A stretch of 17,749 nucleotides of DNA. It comes from CTSoil-075 sp964292325. GTDB taxonomy: Bacteria > Bacillota > Negativicutes > DSM-13327. Of this stretch, positions 1 to 6,604 are shown piece by piece; position 1 is the stretch's first letter; the number at the start of each line of letters is the position of its first letter. Made by a program: the position numbers and the translations under genes. The stretch is from positions 1 through 17,749 of the forward strand of contig CAXYVG010000078.1 of assembly GCA_964292325.1 (NCBI GenBank). Reading direction: 5' to 3'. A model generated the notes under the pieces. It was not told the origin of the DNA, ran no database searches, and worked only from the letters and a program-made list of their open reading frames with translations.

Positions 1-56
1 GATTAGAAGGAAAAATCGAATTATCTTCGGATTTACAAAAATAATAAATGTCATAA

Positions 57-248
57 ATGGAACGAGGTACGAGACCATTAGGTGATTTCCCTTTTGATTT
101 ATTACCAAGTTATTCAAAGCAATGGAAAAGCCGCAAAAAATATCAGATATTATTTTATAAATATAAAGATCATGTGATCTGGGGATTAACGGCTCAGGTT
201 TTATATACTTTCTTAGAAGTTTGCAAAGAAAGTAAGAAATATGATTAA
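57..248 (+). pseudogene. 3' remnant of a NUDIX hydrolase (CoA pyrophosphatase type)
   Basis: The 63 codons resemble only the C-terminal end of the CoA pyrophosphatase branch of NUDIX hydrolases: a DFPFDLLP segment, then a lysine/tyrosine-rich stretch, then HVIWGLTAQVLYTFLE, where the IWGxTA block is the family hallmark. The catalytic NUDIX box (GX5EX7REUXEEXGU) is absent. In the same frame there are stops at 42-47 and 54-56, just before the ATG, and no ribosome-binding site precedes it, so it is unlikely to be an independent gene. The codons upstream of 42 in this frame do not look like the expected continuation. It may be a frameshifted or truncated gene whose 5' part lies outside the window. 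The family call rests on motif memory and is moderate; the decayed state is an inference. Confidence 0.45.
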
Positions 249-250
249 AA

Positions 251-276
251 AAAGCCCTCATTATGAGGGCTTTTGT
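251..276. terminator. Bidirectional hairpin terminator
   Basis: Arms AGCCCTCA (253-260) and TGAGGGCT (264-271) form a perfect 8-bp stem with a 3-nt loop, flanked by an A-run on the left and TTTT on the right. It can therefore stop transcription from either side. It sits between the NUDIX remnant and the convergent minus-strand ORF ending at 281. Confidence 0.75.
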
Positions 277-280
277 TATT

Positions 281-553
281 CTAGGTAATTTCAGCGATCC
301 GCCAAGCTTGTCCATGAATAGATTGATTGTAAATTTCAGTAATAGTTTGAAAAATGGTAGAACGTTTAATAGTATTCTTTTTGGTGAGCAAAGAAAATTG
401 AAACCAATGTCCTGCTCGAGACAGCTGATAAATAGTATCATTGATTTGTATACGAATAAATTTAGTAGGAGATTTACTAAGGGCATCTTCCAGTATTCGT
501 ACAGCATGACCATTCAGTGGAGGCATGGATTTTATTTCTTTGTCATGGTTCAA
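281..553 (-). CDS. Small hypothetical protein, TTG start
   Basis: This 90-residue product is not a family I recognise. The protein is basic to neutral, with no membrane segment, no signal peptide and no cysteine. Its middle (IRIQINDTIYQLSRAGHWFQF) alternates in a way that suggests beta strands. The start is TTG at 553 with TGA two codons upstream. A purine-rich AAAGGGAG lies about 11 nt before the start, slightly far. An extended -10 element (TGTTATAAT, 609-601) lies about 50 nt upstream, and a bidirectional terminator follows the stop, so the unit has its own promoter and terminator. A 103-codon plus-strand ORF overlaps it (263-574) but has no ribosome-binding site and reads like a shadow. 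That the minus-strand frame is the real one is an inference. Confidence 0.5.
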   Translation of the reverse strand: MNHDKEIKSMPPLNGHAVRILEDALSKSPTKFIRIQINDTIYQLSRAGHWFQFSLLTKKNTIKRSTIFQTITEIYNQSIHGQAWRIAEIT

Positions 554-600
554 TTGTCAACACGCTCCCTTTAACACTAAAATCAAAGTTACATGAACAC

Positions 601-609
601 ATTATAACA
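601..609 (-). promoter_or_regulatory. Extended -10 promoter for the 281-553 gene
   Basis: On the minus strand the sequence reads TGTTATAAT, a perfect extended -10 (TGnTATAAT). No good -35 is visible at 16-18 nt. Transcription would begin near 594 and give a leader of about 40 nt. Confidence 0.5.
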
Positions 610-976
610 TTGTATCTTCAAAAGTTTTAATAGAGTTTTAGCGCAAAAAAAGCATTCTAGAACGATAGGCACTTATTATCGTTCAACGCCTATGCCATAC
701 GCAATATTCTGAACAATTACACAATATCTTATATGATTCATGAAATATGGATGTGGTATATTCATAGATTCCATATATAATGTACAAATCATATATAGTT
801 AGGTTATTGGTAGGCAAAAGAATGCATGATAGAATCATCAGCATAATGAAAGCTATTTTTTGTATAATAAAAAATTCATTGCCAATACTATGGCTAGCGG
901 CAGAAAAAGTAGCTGATGATCATTACAGTTGCTTTTGAACTGTGCTGAATAGAGTATAAGGGAAAGGGTGACAAGT
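610..976. other. Non-coding AT-rich interval with inverted repeats
   Basis: No convincing ORF lies here. Visible structure includes a perfect 8-bp inverted repeat GAACGATA (660-667)/TATCGTTC (677-684). A nested pair is formed by ATATGATT (731-738)/AATCATAT (787-794) enclosing ATATGG (745-750)/CCATAT (771-776). A 9-bp inverted repeat ATCATCAGC (834-842)/GCTGATGAT (912-920) brackets a TATAAT (863-868). The TATAAT could be the -10 for the downstream lipoprotein gene, with a leader near 100 nt, but no -35 matches well. Confidence 0.4.
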
Positions 977-2071
977 GTGGGTTATTCAAAAAAAACGATA
1001 CCTATCATACTATTAATTTTGCTGATAATAGTAGTAGGTCTATTCAGTGGTTGTGCGAATAAAGCAGCGCCTAAACCATTACCTGGACCAGAAAACCCCG
1101 TGCCTGGTGCACCAGGAAATATTGTCATGCCACCGCGCATGGTGATTGGTTATTATGAAAATCCTTGGCCAGGGACACCTGACAAAACAGGATCTTTTCC
1201 TAGTATGAAAGCCTTTGCGGCAAATATGAGCGGTGTTGGACCTTTTTGGTATAAGGCAAATAAGGAGGGAAAACTTGAAGCTAAGGATAGCCAGTTAGTA
1301 TATGATAGTGCGAAAAGTCTTGGACTGAAGATGTATCCACTGATTACAAATAAAACGGGTTCAACTGATGCGGTACTTGGTGATCCTGGTATCCGTAGCA
1401 AGGTAATCGATACTATTGTAAAGTTAGTACAAGAGAAACAGTATGAAGGTGCAAATATTGATTTTGAGTTATTACCACCTGATCAACGGGATAATTTAAC
1501 TGCTTTTATGGCAGAATTATATCCTAAGATGAAGTCTATCAATAAAGTATTAATTATTTCGGTATTTCCTCAAGTGGATGTAGCAGAGGATGTATCAGGA
1601 GCATATAATTATCCCGAACTAGCTAAAAATGCTGACTTTTTACAGATCATGACATACGATTATCATTGGTCTACATCGCCTAAGCCTGGTCCCATTGCTC
1701 CGATTGCTTGGTATGAAAAAAATATCAAATATGCGATTGAACAGTGTGGAGGACCACATAAGGTCATTATTGGTGTAGGTGCATATGGTTATGATTGGGT
1801 GAAGGGAAAAGATGGTGAAACCGTAACTTATGTGGATGCGATTGTTCGTGCGGAGCAACATGGTGCTAAAATTATGTATGATGATGCAGCTCAATCACCT
1901 CACTTTAAATATGGTGATCATGAAGTTTGGTTTGAAAATGATAAAAGTATAGCTGCTAAACTTGATGTGGTAGCAAAATACAATCCGGCGGGAATTGCTT
2001 TGTGGCGTTTAGGGCAAGAACAGCCTGAAATCTGGCCATTAATTAATAAGAAATTTCCGAAGCAACAGTAA
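977..2071 (+). CDS. Secreted GH18-family glycoside hydrolase lipoprotein (YaaH/SleL-like)
   Basis: I chose GTG at 977 (364 residues) because AAGGGTGA ends 5 nt before it; GTG at 968 is in frame but abuts the same Shine-Dalgarno. The N-terminus is a lipoprotein signal: Lys-Lys, a long Ile/Leu core, and lipobox LFSGC with the lipidated Cys at residue 26. A Pro/Gly-rich linker follows. The rest is a GH18 TIM barrel of the spore cortex hydrolase type. It shows EGANIDFE at 157-164, the family's variant of DxxDxDxE, with catalytic acid Glu164, and later blocks MTYDYHW, GVGAYGYDW and GIALWRLGQ. LysM domains, common in YaaH/SleL, are absent. The likely role is cleavage of N-acetylglucosaminyl bonds in peptidoglycan or chitin-like polymers outside the cytoplasmic membrane; the true substrate is unknown. 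It appears to be a single-gene unit ended by the 2104-2147 hairpin. Confidence 0.85.
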   Translation: MGYSKKTIPIILLILLIIVVGLFSGCANKAAPKPLPGPENPVPGAPGNIVMPPRMVIGYYENPWPGTPDKTGSFPSMKAFAANMSGVGPFWYKANKEGKLEAKDSQLVYDSAKSLGLKMYPLITNKTGSTDAVLGDPGIRSKVIDTIVKLVQEKQYEGANIDFELLPPDQRDNLTAFMAELYPKMKSINKVLIISVFPQVDVAEDVSGAYNYPELAKNADFLQIMTYDYHWSTSPKPGPIAPIAWYEKNIKYAIEQCGGPHKVIIGVGAYGYDWVKGKDGETVTYVDAIVRAEQHGAKIMYDDAAQSPHFKYGDHEVWFENDKSIAAKLDVVAKYNPAGIALWRLGQEQPEIWPLINKKFPKQQ

Positions 2072-2103
2072 AATCAGTAGCATCAGATAAAAATATTTAA
2101 AAC

Positions 2104-2147
2104 AATAGTCAATACCTGTCGATTATGAGCGGCAGGTATTGACTATT
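2104..2147 (+). terminator. Long-stem hairpin terminator
   Basis: Arms 2104-2121 and 2130-2147 pair over 18 bp with a single G-U, around an 8-nt loop. The trailing T-tract is weak (ATTATTAG). It follows the GH18 gene and is most likely its terminator, although the poor T-run leaves an mRNA-stabilising or processing role possible. Confidence 0.6.
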
Positions 2148-2191
2148 ATTAGATCGAATACTACTACTATCATGAAATGGGGGCGAACAAT

Positions 2192-2410
2192 ATGGATCAT
2201 AACGTTGAAAAGCATAAGATTACGGTTGAGGGTATGAGTTGTGGACATTGTAAAAAAGCTGTAGAAGAAGCAGTAAGAGCATTACCTGGTATACAATCAG
2301 CAGACGTAGATCTCGAAGCAAAACTACTGATTGTAGAGTTTGATGTGACCAAAACTACGCTACTAAAAATTAAAGAGGCAGTAGAGGAAGAAGGGTATAC
2401 AGTTATATAA
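2192..2410 (+). CDS. copZ: CopZ-like heavy-metal chaperone (HMA domain)
   Basis: A 72-residue single-domain HMA protein. The metal-binding loop GMSCGHC supplies Met15, Cys17 and Cys20 (MxCxxC), and the order of strands and helices (KITVEGM, HCKKAVEEAVRALPG, SADVDLEAKLLIVEF, LLKIKEAVEEEGYTV) is the ferredoxin-like fold in full. In the family it carries Cu(I) in the cytosol to a P-type ATPase or copper-responsive repressor; no copA or csoR lies in this window, so the partner is elsewhere. An in-frame ATG at 2177 would add five residues, but the G-run 2179-2183 lies 8 nt before 2192 and makes 2192 the better start. Copper is the usual ligand; the sequence alone does not exclude another soft metal. 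Confidence 0.88.
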   Translation: MDHNVEKHKITVEGMSCGHCKKAVEEAVRALPGIQSADVDLEAKLLIVEFDVTKTTLLKIKEAVEEEGYTVI

Positions 2411-2452
2411 AAACACTGGTTATGGTATATTTATCCATAATAAGGATAGATA

Positions 2453-2482
2453 TTGACTAACTGTGTAATATTTTGTTATACT
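2453..2482 (+). promoter_or_regulatory. Predicted sigma-A promoter upstream of the LCP gene
   Basis: A -35 TTGACT (2453-2458), an 18-nt spacer and a -10 TATACT (2477-2482) preceded by TG at the extended position. Initiation would fall near 2489, inside the left arm of the next hairpin, with a leader of about 135 nt before the LCP start at 2624. Confidence 0.55.
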
Positions 2483-2483
2483 T

Positions 2484-2526
2484 AAAAACAGGCCTCCCAT
2501 GTTGGGGGCTTGTTTATTAATTTTTT
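2484..2526 (+). terminator. Hairpin with T-rich tail between copZ and the LCP gene
   Basis: Arms 2486-2499 and 2503-2515 pair with one bulged T and one G-U around a 3-nt loop, followed by a T-rich stretch (2513-2526). It may be the copZ terminator. Because a good promoter lies immediately upstream, it would also be the first structure of the LCP transcript, so its role is ambiguous. Confidence 0.55.
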
Positions 2527-2606
2527 GTAGCGGCATAGAGTAAGTTGCTTTCCGCCTTAGTATTGAGGTAATCTCCAAGGAATGTTTATATGGTTGTTAA
2601 GTAATG

Positions 2607-2614
2607 AAAGGAGG
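2607..2614 (+). promoter_or_regulatory. Ribosome-binding site fixing the LCP start
   Basis: AAAGGAGG with 9 nt to ATG 2624. It decides for this start over the in-frame ATG at 2582, which lacks any Shine-Dalgarno and would place this site within the coding sequence. Confidence 0.85.
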
Positions 2615-2623
2615 ATTCGCTTT

Positions 2624-4009
2624 ATGGCACAGCTAGAAGCAAAAGTGATCAAAAAAAGAAATAGAATAACAACGCGTGTTATGCTGATCATTGGTATTTT
2701 ATTAGCAATAGTAGCAGTAGCGGGTGCTTCCTATTATTGGTTCAGTGGGAAAACGATTGAAAAAACAAAAGAAGTAGCAGATATAGAGACACCACAAAAT
2801 AAGATTAATATTATGGTTATGGGTGTAGATGAACGTGGTGATGATGTAGGACGTTCCGATACGTTATTTGTAATGACAATTGATACGAATACCAAAGAGG
2901 TAGCAATGTTGTCGGTACCTAGAGATACAAGGGTGAAAATTCCAGGCAAGGGCTGGGAGAAAATTAATCATGCCTTCGCTTTTGGTGGATATAAATTGAC
3001 GCAACAGGCAGTCGAAGGATTGCTTGGAATTAAAATTGATCACCATATTATGATTAATATTGCTGGCTTTCAAAAAATTATTGATGCGGTAGGTGGCGTT
3101 ACCATTAATGTGGAAAAACGTATGTATTATAGCGATCCGTATGATGATGATGGTGGACTGGTTATTAATTTGCAGCCGGGGTCACAACATATGGATGGTC
3201 ATACTGCAATACAATATGTTCGATATCGCGATGAAGAAGGTGATATCGGACGAGTAGAGCGTCAGCAAAAATTCCTTAAAGCATTGTTAAATGAAGTGGC
3301 TAGCCCATCGGTTATTACGAAAATACCTACGATTATCCGAGAAGTGAGTAGTGTTGTGAAAAGTGATATGTCGACTAGTCAAATGCTCAATGTGGCTAAA
3401 ATATTGAATGATGCCTCAAAAAATGGGTTAAAAACAGATATGGTACCAGGCAAACCAGCCTATATTGACGAGATAAGTTATTGGTTACCTGATTTGATGT
3501 CTCTACGACAACATGTAGCTCAGACACTAGGAGTGGTGATAGAGGATAAATATTTATCTACGACTCAGCGTGAAGTAACGGAGTATGAGACTTCTATTCC
3601 TAAGGAAATGAAAATTATTGAAAAACCAAAACCAACGCAAGTACCGAAAGTAGCACCTGCTGTAGAAAAAGCCAAAACGGCTGATAAAGTAACTACAAAT
3701 GCAACGGGTTCTAGCAAAACTACTGCGAGAAATGGTAAAGTTCGTGTAGAAATTGTGAATGCCAGTGGAGTATCCAATGCTGGTGATAAAATGGCTAGTG
3801 TATTACGTGGGCAAGGAATTGAAGTAGCAAGCATTAGTAATACAAGTTCTTCTTCTAATAATACTGTCATTGTTTCCAGTACCACCAATAGTACGGTGGT
3901 GGGGAAATTAAATGGGTTACCTTTTAACTATTCACTGCAAATAACAAATAATGAAGGGAAAAGTACCGATGCCGTTGTGATTATTGGCAAAGATTATATA
4001 GGAAAATAG
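2624..4009 (+). CDS. LCP (LytR-CpsA-Psr) family cell-wall glycopolymer ligase
   Basis: A 461-residue membrane-anchored protein with a basic cytoplasmic N-terminus, one transmembrane helix at about 18-39, and an extracytoplasmic LCP domain from about 60 to 230. The domain contains the conserved blocks VDERG (69-71 DER), RSDT (77-80), PRDT (99-102) and KINHA (113-117), and GRVERQQKFL near its end. These arginines and aspartates bind the polyprenyl pyrophosphate head group and metal. After a Lys/Pro/Ala/Thr-rich linker, residues from about 370 form a LytR_C domain (VRVEIVNASG onward). LCP enzymes transfer undecaprenyl-linked polymers onto peptidoglycan. If the host is a diderm Firmicute without teichoic acids, the polymer here is unknown. 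The neighbour mrdA also acts on the wall, but a terminator separates them. Confidence 0.92.
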   Translation: MAQLEAKVIKKRNRITTRVMLIIGILLAIVAVAGASYYWFSGKTIEKTKEVADIETPQNKINIMVMGVDERGDDVGRSDTLFVMTIDTNTKEVAMLSVPRDTRVKIPGKGWEKINHAFAFGGYKLTQQAVEGLLGIKIDHHIMINIAGFQKIIDAVGGVTINVEKRMYYSDPYDDDGGLVINLQPGSQHMDGHTAIQYVRYRDEEGDIGRVERQQKFLKALLNEVASPSVITKIPTIIREVSSVVKSDMSTSQMLNVAKILNDASKNGLKTDMVPGKPAYIDEISYWLPDLMSLRQHVAQTLGVVIEDKYLSTTQREVTEYETSIPKEMKIIEKPKPTQVPKVAPAVEKAKTADKVTTNATGSSKTTARNGKVRVEIVNASGVSNAGDKMASVLRGQGIEVASISNTSSSSNNTVIVSSTTNSTVVGKLNGLPFNYSLQITNNEGKSTDAVVIIGKDYIGK

Positions 4010-4017
4010 ACATTTTC

Positions 4018-4045
4018 AAAATAGCCCATTTGGGCTATTTTTTTT
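4018..4045 (+). terminator. Rho-independent terminator after the LCP gene
   Basis: Arms AAAATAGCCC (4018-4027) and GGGCTATTTT (4032-4041) form a 10-bp stem with a 4-nt loop, and the T-run continues to 4045. A textbook intrinsic terminator 9 nt after the stop codon. Confidence 0.9.
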
Positions 4046-4105
4046 GCGCATTTGCGAAATACTAAGTCAATAAAGTAGTAGATTGCAAAAAAGGGGCAAT
4101 GCCTG

Positions 4106-5893
4106 ATGTGGACAAGAGAGGAAGTACGTAGAATCAATATTCTAGCGAGTATTATTGTAGGTATTATTGTTTTTCTGATTGTACGTTTAGCTTGGATGCA
4201 AATAGTGAATGGACCTCAGTATAAAAAAATAGCAGAAGAAAACCGCATCAGACAAATTACTGCACAAGCACCACGTGGGAATATATATGACCGTAATGGA
4301 GCACTATTGGTTAGTAATCGTCCTAGCTTTGCCATTTCGATTATACCATCAGAATATAGTAATGCACATAATGCCACTCCCATTTTAGCTGCGATTACAG
4401 GACTTCAAGCTAGTGAAATTGAAAAAATGATTACAGGTAGTCAAGACTTTTTATATACTCCAATCAGGATTAAACGAGATGTTGATCAAATGATGTTAGC
4501 CAGGATTCAAGAGCATAAGGAGTATTTGCCTGGTGTTATGATTGAAGCAATACCAGTTAGACAGTATGTATATAAAGATCTTGCGGCTCATGTATTTGGT
4601 TTTGTCGGTAGTATTAACGAAGATGAGTATGAAAAGCGTAAAACGCAAGGGTATAATCCGAATGATTTTATTGGCAAAGATGGGGTGGAACGTGAGTGGG
4701 AAGAGGTCTTGCGAGGTGTTGATGGCGGGCTACAAATAGAAACCAATGCACTCGGGGAAGAAATACAGATTCTTGGTTATAAAAAAGCTGTGGCAGGTAA
4801 AGGACTGGTTCTTACTCTGGATGCGAATTTGCAAAAAATAGCACAAGATGCTCTTAGTGCTCAGATTATTGAGAGTCGAAAAATGGGGGAACCCGCGAAG
4901 GGGGGAGCCGCTATCGTTTTGGATGTTCATACTGGTGGTGTGCTGGTTATGGCGAGTACACCAGCATTTGATCCAAATGTATTTGCCGGAGGAATTAGTA
5001 GTTTAAACTGGAATAAACTATTAAGTGATCCCAACCGTCCTCTCGCCAATAAAACCATCCAAAATGCCTATCCACCCGGATCGGTATTTAAAATTATTAC
5101 AACAGCAGCCGCACTCGAGATGGGATATGTAACACCTTCTGAAATTTTTGATGATAAAGGCATATATATTCTGAATGGTTGGAAATTTTATGGTTGGGAA
5201 CCGAAGGGCCTAGGCAAGCTAAATATTGTAGATGCGATTTGCTGGTCAAGTGATCCTGTTTTTTATGAGCTGGGTCATCGTATGGGTGTAGATAATTTGG
5301 CGAGTTATGCGCTGACTTTTGGTTTAGGGCAAGAAACAGGCATAAGGCTGGGTGGCGAGGAAAAAGGTTTTGTCCCTACGGAAAGTTGGAAACTTGATAC
5401 ATATGGTGAACAGTGGCAGCCGGGAGAAACTATTATTGCTGCGATTGGGCAAGGATACTACTTAGTTACACCACTGCAACAAGCGATGCTATTGATGGCA
5501 GTGGCCAATAATGGATTGATGTATCGTCCCATGCTAGTTGATAAGGTGTTAACGACAGATGGGACGATATTTGAAAAATATAATCCAGAAGTACTTCATA
5601 CTGTTTATCTGAAAGATGAAACATGGGAGATTATTAAGAGTGGTTTGCGGGCAGTTACCGAGAGAGGGACAGCGGCATCTGTTTTCCAAGGAGTCAGTCC
5701 GAAAGTAGCTGGTAAAACAGGGTCAGCAGAAACCGGTACAGGTACGGTTCATTCCTGGTTTGCTTGCTATGTACCTGCAGAGAATCCAGAAATTGTGGTG
5801 TCTGTATTAGTGGAAGATGGCGGTGAAGGTTCGGTATCAGCGGCACCGGTAGTAAGGAAAATAGTGGAGGGTTATTTTAGTACAAGAAAATGA
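4106..5893 (+). CDS. mrdA: Penicillin-binding protein 2 (elongasome transpeptidase)
   Basis: A 595-residue class B PBP. Start ATG 4106 follows AAGGGG with a 9-nt gap. One transmembrane helix (about 11-32) is followed by the pedestal/dimerisation domain with the APRGNIYDRNG motif. The transpeptidase domain then has the active-site tetrad SVFK at Ser326-Lys329, the second motif S381-S-D383 (PBP2 enzymes often have Asp rather than Asn here), and KTGSAE at 537-542. Length and motif order match MrdA rather than the divisome PBP3/FtsI, which carries different conserved sequence and often C-terminal PASTA domains in Firmicutes. It cross-links lateral-wall peptidoglycan with RodA outside the membrane; rodA and mreBCD are not in the window. 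It seems to have its own promoter downstream of the LCP terminator, and no terminator separates it from the tetrapyrrole operon, so read-through is possible. Confidence 0.93.
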   Translation: MWTREEVRRINILASIIVGIIVFLIVRLAWMQIVNGPQYKKIAEENRIRQITAQAPRGNIYDRNGALLVSNRPSFAISIIPSEYSNAHNATPILAAITGLQASEIEKMITGSQDFLYTPIRIKRDVDQMMLARIQEHKEYLPGVMIEAIPVRQYVYKDLAAHVFGFVGSINEDEYEKRKTQGYNPNDFIGKDGVEREWEEVLRGVDGGLQIETNALGEEIQILGYKKAVAGKGLVLTLDANLQKIAQDALSAQIIESRKMGEPAKGGAAIVLDVHTGGVLVMASTPAFDPNVFAGGISSLNWNKLLSDPNRPLANKTIQNAYPPGSVFKIITTAAALEMGYVTPSEIFDDKGIYILNGWKFYGWEPKGLGKLNIVDAICWSSDPVFYELGHRMGVDNLASYALTFGLGQETGIRLGGEEKGFVPTESWKLDTYGEQWQPGETIIAAIGQGYYLVTPLQQAMLLMAVANNGLMYRPMLVDKVLTTDGTIFEKYNPEVLHTVYLKDETWEIIKSGLRAVTERGTAASVFQGVSPKVAGKTGSAETGTGTVHSWFACYVPAENPEIVVSVLVEDGGEGSVSAAPVVRKIVEGYFSTRK

Positions 5894-5911
5894 TGATAAC
5901 AAAGAGGAATA

Positions 5912-5941
5912 TTACATTTTTAGTGCGAAATATGCTAAGAT
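5912..5941 (+). promoter_or_regulatory. Weak candidate promoter for the tetrapyrrole operon
   Basis: TAAGAT (5936-5941) preceded by TG in the extended position, with a poor -35 (TTACAT, 5912-5917) 18 nt away. It lies in the only gap (66 nt) between mrdA and the operon. The gap is too short for a cobalamin riboswitch. Confidence 0.25.
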
Positions 5942-5959
5942 ATAAAGGATGTGAAAAAT

Positions 5960-6604
5960 GTGTCATTCTATCCGGTCAATTTGCAAATTAACAATCGTTC
6001 CTGTCTTGTTGTTGGGGGCGGTAGTGTAGCCGAGCGCAAGGTACAATCGCTTTTAGCGGCTGGTGCTAGCGTTGCGGTACTAAGTCCAGAGATTACTGAA
6101 GCTTTGGCAGATATGGCGCGGGAAAGGCGGATTACCTATATTTCACGTTGCTACCAGCACGGTGATATAGGCGGATTTTTTATTGTCATTTGTGCTACCA
6201 ATAATAAAGAGGTAAATCAATGGATTGCTGATGAGGCAAATCAGGCTGGTGCTCTTGTCAATGTGATCGATGCTCCTGAGAATGGCAATTTTGTTGTACC
6301 CTCTCAAATTGCTCGCGGTGACTTGCTACTTACCGTATCGACGAATGGCAAAAGTCCAGCACTCGCAAAAAAAATAGGCGCACAGCTCGCGCAGCAGTAT
6401 GGACCAGAGTATGGTTTGTATCTGGATTTACTAGCTAAGGCACGGCTAAAAATAAAAGAAGTGATATCGTCATCAAAAGAACGTGAGCTCTTTTGGCGGC
6501 AGATGATAGATGATCAAGTAATTAACTTGCTAAAAGAAGGCAAGATACAAGAGGCGGAGGCTAAGATTAATAATGCAATTGGTTGTTTTAGGTCTAAATC
6601 ATAA
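5960..6604 (+). CDS. Precorrin-2 dehydrogenase / sirohydrochlorin ferrochelatase-like protein (CysG N-terminal, Met8p/SirC type)
   Basis: Oxidises precorrin-2 to sirohydrochlorin with NAD+, the step after uroporphyrinogen III methylation; some relatives also insert iron to give sirohaem. The N-terminal Rossmann fold is clear: VVGGGSVAERKVQSLL, then FIVICATNNKEVN and VNVIDAPENGNFVVPS. The dimerisation/active region has LLLTVSTNGKSPALAKKI. At 214 residues it lacks the C-terminal methyltransferase of CysG, a function supplied by the CobA domain two genes downstream. GTG 5960 is chosen because AAAGGA lies 10 nt before it; the in-frame GTG at 5951 is too close to that site. It is the first gene of the operon and overlaps hemA by 32 nt, suggesting translational coupling. 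Whether this protein also chelates iron cannot be told from sequence. Confidence 0.88.
   Translation: MSFYPVNLQINNRSCLVVGGGSVAERKVQSLLAAGASVAVLSPEITEALADMARERRITYISRCYQHGDIGGFFIVICATNNKEVNQWIADEANQAGALVNVIDAPENGNFVVPSQIARGDLLLTVSTNGKSPALAKKIGAQLAQQYGPEYGLYLDLLAKARLKIKEVISSSKERELFWRQMIDDQVINLLKEGKIQEAEAKINNAIGCFRSKS

Noticed and set aside
263..574. 103-codon plus-strand ORF
   Set aside because: No ribosome-binding site, begins inside the terminator hairpin, and overlaps the minus-strand ORF that has a promoter and better composition.
3565..3888. 107-codon minus-strand ORF within the LCP gene
   Set aside because: Antisense shadow of the low-complexity linker and LytR_C region; hydrophobic only because of the opposite-strand codon pattern.
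5894..5959. Cobalamin riboswitch before the tetrapyrrole operon
   Set aside because: The gap is only 66 nt, too short for this riboswitch, and no B12-box-like sequence is seen.
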